Shown here: positions 13,494 through 24,111 of the stretch, one piece after another
How the letters are laid out: every line of letters starts with the position of its first letter
Position numbering within the stretch: position 1 is the first letter of the stretch
Assembly (NCBI GenBank): GCA_029204225.1
Contig: CM055111.1
Location: 5,505,463 to 5,569,462, forward strand
DNA length: 64,000 bases
DNA from: Diphasiastrum complanatum
Lineage: Eukaryota > Streptophyta > Lycopodiopsida > Lycopodiales > Lycopodiaceae
Direction of reading: 5' to 3'
The notes under the pieces: model-generated
Database searches by the model: none
Told to the model about the DNA's origin: nothing
Seen by the model: only the letters and a program-made list of their open reading frames with translations
Made by a program: the position numbers and the translations under genes

Positions 13494-14360
13494 ATGCCAA
13501 CTGCAAGAAGCAGTTCAAGCCATTCTAGAGCCAGGTGTTTGAGAAGATATAGAAGCCTGCGTGAGAATTTTTTCAAGGGTCTTCAACAAGCTTTTCAGCA
13601 CGAAACATCACCTTTTGTCACTTATCAAGAAGTTGAAGTTTATTTTAACAACTTACTCGATAAACCCGAAACTGAATCTGAGAAGGTACACCCGAAATGT
13701 AAAAAACTTAATTGGTAAATTGGTGGGTATTTATCCTGTTGCAATGCAAATTGATTGGTACCTTGCAGGGCTGCCAATTAAGATTGACCGGTATTGCCGA
13801 CAAGGACCAATGAATACTTTGGATGAAGTCATTGCAACAGCAGAGAATCATGAAACATCAAAGGTTACTCGGAAGCGTCATTCCAGCAAGAATACAAAGA
13901 AGAAGTCATCAGCTTTATCCGACGATTCAAGCTCAGAAGAGAATTTGTCCGATAGCTCGGGGTCATCAAGTTTCAATGCTGATTTTGACATTGAAAGCTC
14001 AAATTCTTCTAAAGATGATAAGAAACATAGGAAGGAGAAAAAGACGAAAAAGAATTCCAAGCCATCCAAGGAACTATCTACAAAAACTGATAAAGTTTGG
14101 AAGAAGAATATCTTGGATTTGTCGAAGCAAATGCAAAACTTAAAAGTACAAATATCTGAAGTATCGGATAAGCGAAAGAAGACACCTTCTTCTGACGTAA
14201 ACATCTTGTGTACCAGATGTGGAGCTTTAGGTCACTCTAACCATGAATGTAAAGTTAAACAAGTTTCTTATGTTAAGAGTGCCGATGGAGACGTTTTGTA
14301 TGTATATGAAATAGATCCGGAGGAGCATTGCCGTTATGTCCAAGGATCATCTACACCAAC
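13494..14360 (+). pseudogene. Ty3/gypsy gag remnant with zinc knuckle
   Basis: The start lies about 40 bp after the primer site. The N-terminal part (LRENFFKGLQQAFQHETSPF, VYFNNLLDKPETESEKV) is in one frame to about 13715, and the rest (WYLAGLPIKIDRYCRQGPMN, a Ser/Lys/Asp-rich hinge, then a knuckle) is in another, so one frameshift lies near 13700. The knuckle CTRCGALGHSNHEC (CX2CX4HX4C) is at about 14208-14250. It resembles the gag of Athila/Tat-like gypsy elements, which packages element RNA. The frame runs into the copia A LTR at 14361, which truncates it. No protease or pol is seen beside it. Confidence 0.7.
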
Positions 14361-14556
14361 TGTGAAAGTACTATAATTTAGGACCATAAATGCATCAACA
14401 ATAGATCCACAAGAGTGATTGGATGCTTGCTTAACAATCTATCAAAAAACTAGACACAAAAAAGTTGATCTATATTGGCAATTTGACAAACAACAAGTAT
14501 TAACAATCAAAAGCATTGATCAACATTGAAATCCAAGCCCACATGTGTGTACTACA
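14361..14556 (-). repeat. Copia family A 3' LTR, minus strand
   Basis: 196 bp. On the minus strand it starts TGTAGTACACACATGTG and ends ...AGTACTTTCACA. It repeats at 17985-18164 with few changes (GATTGGATGCTTGCTTAACA and CTAGACACAAAAAAGTTGAT are shared exactly). The two copies bracket a minus-strand element of about 3.8 kb. No matching target duplication was found (CCAAC on one side, AGCTA on the other). Confidence 0.8.
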
Positions 14557-15000
14557 GGCTTAGAAGATGACTAATGAGCCCCTAAAGATGATGACATGAT
14601 GTATCACCATATCCAAGATAGAGCTTCTTTGATCTTGATCTCCTCCAAGATGAATTGAAGAGTCTTGATTCTTCCTTGCACCTTTGCACTTGATTTCTTC
14701 CATGTTGAGTGAAGATGCATGAACTTGAAACTTGCTCTTCCTTGATCTTAATGCTTCTCTTTGAAGGAAATCTGTGGTCTCCATGTCTTGTGAAAATCAC
14801 ATTGATCAAGATCACAAAACATGTACTTGCTACTCTTACCAAGATTTATCATGCTAAAATGACTAGTCCACAAACCATCAAAAGTAAGCATGATTTTTTT
14901 AATCTTGTAGTTACAAGTGATCTTGAATTTCATGAGGCTACATAATTGCTTATAGATATAAGTGTCCTTCAAGGATGTTTCACTTATTCTCATAAGAAGC
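14557..15000 (-). other. 3' internal region of copia A element, no gene seen
   Basis: Lies between the LTR and the pol remnant. It contains repeated TTGATCTTGAT..CTTC phrases but no recognisable coding sequence. A polypurine tract next to the LTR is not clear. Confidence 0.5.
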
Positions 15001-16190
15001 TTACAATTTGCCTCTCCAAAAGAAAACAAAACAATGAGTGATTAACTCATTTTTGCTCTTCCCAAATTCGAGAGCACTCATATGATCAAACAACCAATTT
15101 ACTCTTAATTGGTTCATAACAATTTTTAGATCACTAAGACATAAAAAGTTGTTCTCAAATGAGTCGTTACACATCTTATCTTCACCTTCCTTCTTGATGA
15201 AGCCCTCAAGTTGCTTCATGTAGTTCTCATAGCATACCTTGGTTTGCCTCATGTAGATCTCATAGCAAAATGGTTCATCAAGCATCGAAGTAAGAAAAGT
15301 GTTGAAAGTGAATTGTTGAGAATCAAGAAAATTGATTACCTTTTCCAAGATAAGTGAGCCTTGAAGGCTTGGCCCTTGCCTTTGTGGATCTTCTTGGAGC
15401 ACTTGATCTTTGAGGTGGATCCTCAAGATCTCCATCACTTTGTTGCTCCTCCTCAATCCTTGCAAGATCATTGACACCAAGGTTGTTGATTTCACTTTCA
15501 TTCACACAAGATACTAGATGGAACCAAGCATCTCTTCTATAAACATCTAAGAATGTTTCATGCATCTTATCATCACTACTTGGTACATGAGAAAAAGAGT
15601 GTACATTTGAATGAATGATTTCCGCTTTTGCCATAGCAATTTTAGCATCCAACTTAAACAAACTACCTTGTTTAACACCATTTTCTATGCAATTATCATT
15701 CTTCATGATGGAACAAACTCCATGCTTGAAGTGAACATCTAAACCATCATCCATTAGTTGTCCAACACTAAGCAAGCTTTTGGTAATTGATGGTACAAAC
15801 AAGACATTGTCTAGATCCATCCTTTTGCTAGATCCTAGACTTAATGAGATGGTACCAATACCATCTATCTTACACTCTTGATCATTTGCTAAAGAAACAA
15901 ATTTATTAGCACCAATGAAAGAGTGTAAGGTTGAGAATGTGTCCTTTTGGAAAGTTATGTGGGAGCTAGCCCCACTATCAATCCACCAAGTGTCCTTTGA
16001 GTTGCTTTTTCTTGTTGGAGTGGATGTAGATGACATCAAAGATGACATCTCCTCATCTTCTTCCTCTTCATATGCAAGGTTCCCTTGTTTGCCCTCCTCC
16101 TCTTTTGCTCTTAGCCTCTTGTAGCATTCGGATGCATAATGTCCCTTCTTTCCACAAAAGAAGCATTTTTGCTTTGACTTGTCCTTTGAG
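15001..16190 (-). pseudogene. Copia A zinc knuckle, protease and pol linker; integrase deleted
   Basis: Reading from 16190 down: the knuckle CFFCGKKGHYASEC, then protease WWIDSGASSHITF (about 15990), then IDGIGTISLSLGS and NVLFVPSITKSLLSVGQLM. The frame then passes LFKLDAK and soon reaches QRSSAPRRSTKARAKPSRLTY, the linker normally found between integrase and reverse transcriptase. Near 15300 a shifted frame gives FLTSMLDEPFCYE, like the start of the RT region, followed by a short internal repeat (CYEIYMRQ.. and CYENYMKQ..). The integrase core and most of RT and RNase H are missing, so this is a non-autonomous deletion derivative. Confidence 0.75.
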
Positions 16191-16308
16191 CTTGATGCAT
16201 CATCCTCTTATTTGGCCTCCTTTGGATGCTTCTTCTTTCAATTGGGCTTCTTTTTGGCCTTGAATGAGAAATTGGCATTCTCACCTCCATCTTGCAAAGA
16301 CAATGAAC

Positions 16309-16908
16309 TCATTCTTGCCTTGGTGTGGAGCATCCTACACTCTGTAGTTTTTCTATAGTTGGCAAAGTGTGAAGTTTTTCTATAGTTTGAAAAGTGTCTT
16401 GGATGGCAAAACTTTGGACCAAATTTGCAAAGTCATCTCCTAGACCATTAAGCACAATTTGTACAAGACCTCCATCATGAATCTTCTCTCCAATGGAAGC
16501 CAACTCCCTATTTAGAGACTTGATTCTAAGTACATAATCCTGTGCACTCTCCTCACTTCTCCTCATGCTTTGCAAAATCTGATTTCTAAGCATGAGTACT
16601 CTTGAAGTGTTACTAGATTCATAGATTGATTTTAAATAATCCCAAGCCTCTTTAGCACTAGTACATGCTGATACTTCTCTCAACAAATCATTGCTCACAT
16701 TCATCTTCACACAATGAAGTGCAAGCCTAGATCTCTTCTTGTATCTAGCTAACTCCTGTGCACCTAGAGGTTCATCTTCATCTTCAATCAAGAAATCATA
16801 AAGGTCTTGGAGCACCAAGAGTGACTTAATCCTAACCTTGCAAATAGCATAATTTGTAGAATTCAATCTCTCACTAGCTTCTAGAAGGTATGCTCCAGTA
16901 GATCCCAT
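16309..16908 (-). pseudogene. Copia A gag, minus strand
   Basis: A 199-codon open frame starting MGSTGAYLLEASERLN, with VKMNVSNDLLREVSACTSAK and LNRELASIGEKI. It is a UBN2-type copia gag, homologous to the broken gag at 811-1295 and more distantly to the young element's gag (MATNGGYMLE). The frame changes near 16309 in a small duplicated stretch (QTIEKLHTLPTIEKLQ) and downstream joins the knuckle-protease segment. Gag is intact for most of its length while pol is deleted, a pattern seen in non-autonomous elements that may rely on another copy. Confidence 0.8.
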
Positions 16909-17693
16909 CTTAATAGTGACTTCTACAAATAAGAAATAGATTTGATTGATTTGAAACTCGCAAAGGTCTCACACTTGCAGTGTTTCACTCAAATTTGATT
17001 TCTAATCCAACAAATGGACTTATAATCACAGTTCTATCACTCCCTCACAAAGCTAGAATGAAGATAAGATGAAGTAAAAACTACTTTCAAACAAATCTTG
17101 CCTAGAAATGGATTTGATTGTCTCTAGAAACTCACTAAGGTCTCTGTCTTGTAGTGTTTCACTCAAATTAGATTTCTGATCCAAAAAATGGACTTATAAT
17201 CTCAGTTCTAGCACTCCTTCACAAAGTTGAAATGAAAGTAAGATGATGTGAAATCTACTTACAATCAGATCTTGCCAGTTTTGGCTATTTTTGGACAATA
17301 ACATGACTAAATCTCCCTCAAACTTTTTGATGTACTTTTAAGACCTGTAAAACAAGTTGAAAGGACCTGATTTCAGCCTAGATTAATTAGATCTCATGAC
17401 CCTAAGTCAAATCTAATCAATGGCACTCAATCTTGAAGCTTATCCTAAGATTTCCACCCAAAATTATATCAAAAGCTCACAAATTGAATTTCTTTAAATC
17501 AAATGAATACCATGCATTAAATGCAAGTTCAGAGGTGCCCACGACAATATGGATTTGGACCCCTACCAAGTTTGGGAACAAATCTCCTTACCAAAATCAA
17601 GATTCTAGCTTGCTCTCTCAATACTAGTTTTTAGCATCAAAACTTGCTAAAAATGGATTTGCATTAGATCAATGGCTTATGCTCTTGTACTTG
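16909..17693 (-). other. Copia A leader, minus strand
   Basis: Untranslated leader between primer site and gag. It contains two diverged copies of a block (CTCACAAAG.T.GAATGAA and CAGTTCTA.CACTCC.TCACAAAG at about 17030-17060 and about 17205-17235), a tandem duplication of about 180 bp. The small open frame at 17433-17627 on the other strand is not supported as a gene. Confidence 0.6.
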
Positions 17694-17705
17694 GCTTTGA
17701 TACCA
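17694..17705 (-). promoter_or_regulatory. Primer-binding site, copia A minus-strand copy
   Basis: The minus strand reads TGGTATCAAAGC, one change from the usual site. It directly abuts an LTR-like segment that starts at 17706. Confidence 0.75.
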
Positions 17706-17973
17706 TGTAAAGAATTTGGGCCTCAGGGCCACGCACAAACACGTACCCACGCGAGCTGCGTACTGGGATCCCAACCCCAGTCGCCTATCCACCCGCCATC
17801 CATCTAACCCCCAAAAGGGCTGGTACCAGGGGATAGAGGATATAGAACCTATATATGGGAGAGTTCAAGGCAAGTAGTTACTTATGGGATATTGAGAATT
17901 CTCAAGGCCTTCACTGGGCGCTCAAGCCCACGACACTTTCCTGTGCATGGCTTGCAACATACATTCCTCAACA
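17706..17973 (-). repeat. LTR-like segment of a different family at the 5' LTR position
   Basis: 268 bp. On the minus strand it starts TGTTGAGGAATGTATG and ends AAATTCTTTACA directly before the primer site, so it has TGT...ACA ends like an LTR. It is more GC-rich than its surroundings and absent from the 3' LTR of the same element (14361-14556). Its flanks (TACCA and CCTCC) do not match, so it is not a simple solo-LTR insertion with a target duplication. Confidence 0.6.
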
Positions 17974-17984
17974 CCTCCACTCAA

Positions 17985-18164
17985 GCAAGCACTATACTTT
18001 AGGACCGTAAATGGATCTACAAAAGATCCACAAGAGTGATTGGATGCTTGCTTAACAATCTATCAAAAAACTAGACACAAAAAAGTTGATCTAGATTGGC
18101 AATTTGACAAAGAATCAAAAGCACTGATCAACATTAAAATTCGAGCCCACACATGTGTACTACA
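17985..18164 (-). repeat. Copia family A 5' LTR remnant, minus strand
   Basis: A near-copy of 14361-14556. The first bases next to the leader are lost: homology begins at AAGCACTATACTTTAGGACC. The outer end reads ...GTGTACTACA. Confidence 0.75.
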
Positions 18165-19849
18165 AGCTATAGTACGGACTTCAACCTAAGAAACAAGTGG
18201 AAATTGATTTGGTTTCAATTGGATCACAAAAACTCAATCTACATAGTGAACTAGCTGACAAAAACTCAAAGAATGCATCGTCGACATAGCTACCTCCAAA
18301 TAATCCTCCAGTGCTTCTGGAAATCTCTCGCACCTTAGGATGTCAAATTCGAGCTGTCTGAATGTCCTAAAGTTGTTACCCAATGGGCAATCTCAAGTGA
18401 GAAAAGCTGAAATTGACCTATCTCTGATGGTGGACATCAAATTTGAGTTATCTCATGTGATAGGCGTCAACTCCATCGACAGGGGTCAAAGTCAACAAAT
18501 CTTAATATACTAGACTTGAAATTGTTGAGTCTGATCACTAGATGATCCATGTTGAGTGATAAGCACCAAAATCACACGTTAGGCATCGGATTTGAGCAAT
18601 CTCGAGTGATAGTGCCAAATTCAAGCTATCTCAATGACTTGAAGTCATATATGTGCCTATGTGCATCATTACATGGCTATCCTCTTCAATTCTCTCAAAC
18701 TCATGAAAATTGGGATCTGCATAAATTGCTTATGAATCTGATTTTGTACGGTCAAAAGAGTACATCATTGAGGAGTTCAAGGTGTCTTTGATCAACTCTT
18801 GTTTTTTTGCTTTTGGATCTTTGTACGTAGACATTTCTTAAACTCAAAATGCCTTCACATCCAAACTTATTAAAGATTCCTTCTACATTAAGGTCAGTCG
18901 TTATCATCTCACCATATATCTATGGGTTGATATATTACAGTTGCTATAGTCTTCTACCCAATCTTGATATACAATTCTTGAGACTGGTTGAGTATGATCA
19001 CTCCATGAGCCATGTTGTATAAGATGTGGTTAATTAGTTGATTTGTCATAATGTATTTATGTACATACACATTATAATTAGTATTGTAACGATATCTCAA
19101 CTTCAATGAATTCCTTTCTCATGCAAGTGGTATATGAATGTAAATTTGGCCTTTTGTCAAGTTGGGTTTTGCATGATCCATCTAGATCGGTTCGATCTTC
19201 TATATTGAACTTCGATCCTCTGATGCGATTCGACTCGTTGAGGGTCTGACTCACTGTCCGAACTATAGTAATTTGAATATCTCAAACTTGACATTGTTGA
19301 TTTTGATCACACAACGAGCAATTTGAAGTGATGAAATCTAATTTATTTGCATGTTAGACATCAAACTCAAGCTCGAGTGATAGACAAAAATTTGATCTAG
19401 CGCAACATCTAAACTTTAGATGAAGCAATATTATCGGAATTTGTGTTTAGTAATGTTCTTCTAAAATGAACTAAAAGTCTATATTGGATGTCTGTGCTTT
19501 ATTTCTCCATATTCTCTTGTTGGAGCTCATTGAACCCTATATGTTATTTGAATTCTATAAAATACATGATCTAACACAATTTACTTTGAATTAGATATGA
19601 TATACCATATAGATACTCGAGTTATACTACTAGTTAACTAAAAATTTAATAGTTAGCTTACTTAACCTAAATATGATAGTTAACTAAGAAACTACTAACT
19701 AGTTAATAGTCACTAACTATGCTAGCTAACTAACTAGCTATCTAACGAACATTTATGTTACTATAGTTAGTTAACTATTATGCCACCAAATTAGTAAGTT
19801 AATACTACTTAGTTAGTTAATTAACTTACCATTTCTCTGAGCAGCTAGC
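18165..19849. other. No gene seen; degenerate repeats
   Basis: Contains loosely repeated phrases around CAAATT.GAGCTATCTC..GTGATAG (18330-18640, again at about 19290-19400). From 19600 to 19850 it is dominated by TTAACTA/TAGTTAACT iterations. The open frame at 18549-18791 matches nothing I recognise. Confidence 0.5.
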
Positions 19850-21460
19850 TTCTCTTGGTTTGTCTATTCAACCTCGCAAGTGTTCAGTGTGGTCTCCAGC
19901 AGGTCTTCCCCCGGACTTTGTTCCTCCTCAAGGTTTCCTTGCTCCTTCGGATGACATTCACATTCTGGGTGTTCCTTTTGGGTCTGCTTCCTTTAGCTCT
20001 GCTTTTCTTGGTGAGGCTCTCCAGGAGGATGTTGCTCATTCAGTTTTGCTCGACACTCAGGTCACGTTTGGCATCTTGATGTCCTACTTTATCCAGTCCT
20101 TATCTGCTGTGGACTTTCCCCCCTACTCAGGACTTTTTGCATCTTCTCTCTTCCTTTGACAGCTCTATTATGGATGTTTGGCCGCCTTTTGGGCCCGGGT
20201 TCTTTGGATGGTGTGGAGACCCTTTCAGCTTGGAACCAGGCTCGGTTACCCATTTCTTGTGGAGGTGTGGGTTTTCTCTCTACGGTTTTTTCTACACCTG
20301 CAACTTTTCTTGGGAGCCGGGCTTTTTTCTTCCCTGCTTTGTCTTCTCGGTTCCTTTTTGGATTTCGCCCTCTCTTGGCGGATTGCATTGCTCATGTGGA
20401 TAGCGGTTCTTTGCCTTTCCAACAGCTCCTCATTGCTGTGCGAGAGCTGCTCCCCCCCTCTGCCCAAGCTTGTCTTCTCCCTTTTGAACAACTCCTCACT
20501 TTCAGCTCAGATCACCTACAAGACACCCTCTTGGAGCACGTGCACAAGCAAGCCCTTTCCAACATGCTCTCTAAGGCTCCTTCGGCTTCGGCCATCTTCA
20601 CCACTGCTCTTCACCTTCGCTTGGGGCTACCTCATTCTTCAGTCTTGGGTCTCTCCAAGTGTGTTTGTGGTCACCCTATTGATGCTCTTGCTATCCACCT
20701 CCTCTGATGTCCTTCTGGGAGTAAACGCACATCTACACATGATGTTGTTAGAGACGCAGCGGCCGCTATAGCCAGAGATGGAGGATTCCATGTCCTCAGA
20801 GAGTAGTCTCATGTCCTTCTTTTCTACCATGTCCCACTCTCCCTGCAGGCATGTTGACATTGTCCTCTCTCGGGATGGGCTTCGTACTATGGCAGATGTT
20901 GTTGTTGCTGATCTCACACGTGGTGACCTACTGCCTCGCTCTGCCTTCACACTAGGAGAAGCGGCAGGCGTGGCAGCACAAGAGAAGGAAAAAAACTACT
21001 CCGACGGGTTTCCTTCCCCTGGCAATTGAGACTTATGGCACCTTGCATCGACGCTTTGAGGATTTTCTTCGCATGTGTTCTCATCAAGCGGCGGAGCGTC
21101 AAGGTATTCCTGGTTCTATTTTCCTAGCTTCTTTCAAACAACATATTTCCATTGCCCTTCAACGTGCTCAGGCCCTATCAATCCTGCAACGAGCGACGGT
21201 GGCTGAGTCTGCTACTTCTTATCTCCTTTCATTAGCCGACTCACCACCTCCTCACTTGTCTGATCTGCTGTAGTCAGTTGGCAGACTCCCACTGACATCA
21301 TCATAGTTTATGCACTTTATTTTCAATGCAAGGATTTGGATTAATCTTAGCTTTATTGCAAGCTTCGCTCTTGTTTGAGCTTGTGCTTAAACTTCCCCTT
21401 CGGGGTGTATACATCTTTTTCATCAATGTACCTATTAGTTTTTTCTATGAATAAATGCAT
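19850..21460 (+). pseudogene. 5'-truncated LINE (RT C-terminus, zinc motif, RLE-like domain)
   Basis: The coding remnant starts at LSIQPRKCSVWSP, the part of reverse transcriptase just after the catalytic core. It continues as ILGVPFGSASF, then FLHLLSSFDSSIMDVW and SAWNQARLPISCGGVGF, and on to a zinc motif C-V-CGHPIDALAIHLL at 20660. After it come HVDIVLSRDGLRTMADVVVA (about 20850) and a lysine-rich KEKNYSD; this resembles the PD-(D/E)XK restriction-like endonuclease downstream of RT in R2/NeSL/Utopia-type LINEs. The tail runs to LQRAQALSIL and PPHLSDLL. Frameshifts lie near 20060, 20160 and 20950, and a TGA at 20705-20707 sits where the motif expects Arg (CGA), a typical CpG-decay change. 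The 3' UTR ends near 21460. The segment is GC-richer than its flanks. No poly(A) tail or target duplication could be fixed. Confidence 0.72.
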
Positions 21461-22200
21461 CAAGGTATTTCTTATTATGATAGTCAATTAGTTAGTTTAT
21501 AATAAGTAACCAACTAATAAGTAATTAATATCGAAAGTTTAGCATATTTGATATTTAGTACTTACACTAAGATTTAGTATAGTAATATTTAAGTATTTTA
21601 GTATATTATAGTATTTGATTTAGTAAGGCATTTTGTACTAAAATAGTAATACACTTTTTATTTAATATATATAAATGTATTTGATATATTTAGTATATTA
21701 TGATAAATAATATAACGTAGTAAGTAATAAGTATTTATTACAGTAAAAGTTATTCCAAATACACTTCAATTAAAAAGGACCTAGAAACTAAAATAGAAAG
21801 CAAAACAATTTTCCAAAATGATCCAAAACCCAAAATTTTCCTCCAAAAAAAATCAAAACAGCTGCAAACTCTTCTAATAAAAACATTAGGAAAATTGATT
21901 TTGTTTGAAAAGTTTGCCTAATAAAATTGATCCATGAACATTTATTAGCAAGAAAAACTTTTTCCAAGTTACAAATGGTATCAATGTATCTAGGAAATTT
22001 TTTTCCTAGTTACAAATGGTAGCAATGTAACTAGGGAATTAAAGGTTTCCCAAGATGAAATTGATCCACATACATTTTTTAACTAGGAAATAGATTTTCC
22101 TAGTTAGAAGGGGCTTATAAGGCATCCAAATTCATTTCTTAACCAGGAAAAATCTTGTGAAACTAGGGAATTTCACGATTTTCCTATGTAGGAAACGAAC
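21461..22200. other. AT-rich, no gene; hairpin at 22081-22105
   Basis: Contains TTAGTTAGTT/TAGTATA iterations continuing the motif seen left of the LINE, then several CTAGGAAA..TTTCCTAGTT blocks. At 22081-22105 AACTAGGAAA and TTTCCTAGTT form a perfect 10-bp stem with a 5-base loop. Confidence 0.6.
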
Positions 22201-23316
22201 AGAACTTTCTTGTGTGAGCTTGAAGGCATGAATGAGCACATGTGGTCGGCTTGTCGACAAGGTTGGTAGAGGTTACAAACCAAGTTGTGGACCTATCTAG
22301 CCTCCTTGTGCGCTCCTTGTGCTTGGAAGGATGTTTCAATATCATGTGGTGCACAAAAACCCGATGACCTAGCTACCTTTGAGACATAAAAGAAGCCAAT
22401 TTGAGACTAGGATTACACATCTCATCTGGCCGATCTATGAGACATTGGTGATGGTGACCTCCTTTTTAAAAGCAAGTATGCAGTCAGCAATCTCATGAGG
22501 CCAAGGTGTTGCTTGTCTTCTCTTTGGTCCTCTCAAGGTAAATTGTGCTGATTTCATAGTCAAGAGATGCCCACTTTCAAAGCAATGGCTTTGGATCTCC
22601 AGCCGTTAAGGAGATGCCACTTGTACGAGGGCTGGCCTGGCAGTGACGCGGCTGCTTGTCAGACCGAGTACGTGCTTCAAGAAGCAGTCTCGGATATGAT
22701 TCATTCAATATCCCTACATGATGCATGCCATGATCCTGCACAGATCTCGCAATTTGGAATGATCCAGATATTAATTACACTTCTATTTTATCTCTATTAT
22801 GAATGTTGTAAATTCATAGTACCCCGCAGCGTCCCTCATGAATTTGCCATATAAATAGACTAAAGATCGTAACTATCTGTATACTCAAATAGTTGCATTT
22901 ACAAGATTCTTCGATTGGCATTTGTATCCATCCTAATTCTTGTATAAGTGCAAAACTTTGTTGGCAAGGATTCGAGTCTAGTATGACAATGTTTGGCTGG
23001 CAGCGGTTCCTTTCCTTGTGGCAGACTGGACTACAGGCTACACCATAGAGTGTACTGTACAATAATTAGAGCAACTTCTAGCATTGGTAACATATTTATT
23101 ATCATCTCATTTTACTGCTTGTTTTCTTGTATTGTTTTACAAAGTGTGATTAGCGACTGAGTATAAAGTCGACACATTATATGAAGATAAAATGCTTGCT
23201 TTGACATTCTTTTATTAGAAGTATATAACTTACGTAAACGCTTGGGGGGTGTATTGCTCTTAGGACGAAGTATATTTCCTTGCGATTATCGGTGAATCGA
23301 TTGTAGTTAAGCAAGG
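22201..23316. other. Region upstream of BTB gene, possible promoter and 5' UTR
   Basis: Less AT-rich than the flanks at 22200-22750. A 95-codon frame (22567-22854) shows no known motif. A TATAAAG at 23162-23168 lies about 150 bp before the BTB start and could be its TATA box. No transposon similarity was seen here. Confidence 0.45.
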
Positions 23317-23973
23317 ATGGCTAAAAATGTAAGTGCCGATCAGCTACACCTGATGCAACAAAATTTGAAGAATCTTTTAGCTACGTACAAAACGTTGCTT
23401 CAAGAAGGACTGCATGCAGATGTCTTAATTCAGACTCAAAATGATGTAACACCAGCTCATCGCTGCGTTCTTGCAAGTGCGTCCCGGGTGCTTCGAGAAC
23501 AGTTCAACACAAAAGAGAACCTGGAGATAAATGTTCTGAACCTCAAACTGGATGAAATCGTAACTACAAAAGCGCTGAAAGCCTTTCTATGTCTTATCTA
23601 TTCTGGAAGATTTGATGTAGAAGGCATGACTTGGGAGCCTTTGCTTGAAGTTCTGGCTGCATGTCATAAGTACGAGCTTCCCTTTTCCATGAAGCAAACC
23701 TGCGTTTCTTTCCTGCAAGAAATGATCACTTCGGAGAGTTGCTTGAGGATTCTGGAGTATGCTGACACATACGATATAGAACTCATGAAGCGTTGTAAGC
23801 GATTTGTTGGCAAGAACTTCAAGAACGTAGTGCTGAGTGAGGGGTTTGAGGAACTGGCAAACAGAAGGCCGGAGCTTTTGGTTGATTTAGTAAGAAAGAA
23901 GATGGAACGCTCAGCACCAAAGAAGTTTCTCTTCCATCTCCTTATGCTATTTATGGCCGCGCTAAGAAAGTAA
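23317..23973 (+). CDS. BTB/POZ domain protein, intronless
   Basis: A 218-codon open frame with a favourable start context (AAGGATGGC). A short N-terminal helix region (LHLMQQNLKNLLATYKTLL) leads into a BTB fold at about residues 33-135: HADVLIQTQNDVTPAHRCVL, LKAFLCLIYSGRFDVEG and LAACHKYELPF are typical of plant speckle-type POZ proteins such as the At3g56230/At1g01640 groups. The C-terminal part (CLRILEYADTYDIELMKRC, then EGFEELANRRPELLVDLV) looks like a BACK-like helical tail. Such proteins usually dimerise and act as substrate adaptors for CUL3 ubiquitin ligases; its own substrate is unknown. The last 20 residues are hydrophobic and basic (FLFHLLMLFMAALRK), which might be a membrane anchor. 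It has no stops, frameshifts or transposon context and is the only clear host gene in the window. Confidence 0.85.
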   Translation: MAKNVSADQLHLMQQNLKNLLATYKTLLQEGLHADVLIQTQNDVTPAHRCVLASASRVLREQFNTKENLEINVLNLKLDEIVTTKALKAFLCLIYSGRFDVEGMTWEPLLEVLAACHKYELPFSMKQTCVSFLQEMITSESCLRILEYADTYDIELMKRCKRFVGKNFKNVVLSEGFEELANRRPELLVDLVRKKMERSAPKKFLFHLLMLFMAALRK

Positions 23974-24105
23974 AAGGTTCAACCTCGCTTAATTAAACAG
24001 TCGGAAGGTTAATGTCTGTCGTTTAACATAGAACGATCTTGTGGCCATGTTTGTACGGAGTGTTTACTATTTGCTATTTTCAAGAACAAGCTGCATCTTC
24101 ATCTC

Positions 24106-24111
24106 AATAAA
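24106..24111 (+). terminator. Polyadenylation signal of BTB gene
   Basis: AATAAA sits 133 bp after the BTB stop codon, a usual distance for a plant 3' UTR. Confidence 0.5.

Noticed and set aside
17706-17973. Solo LTR insertion
   Set aside because: The 5-bp flanks do not match (TACCA and CCTCC), and the segment abuts a primer site directly, so a chimeric LTR is preferred.
22567-22854. 95-codon frame before the BTB gene
   Set aside because: No motif, weak start context, and mixed composition; it may be a 5' UTR segment but cannot be supported as a protein.
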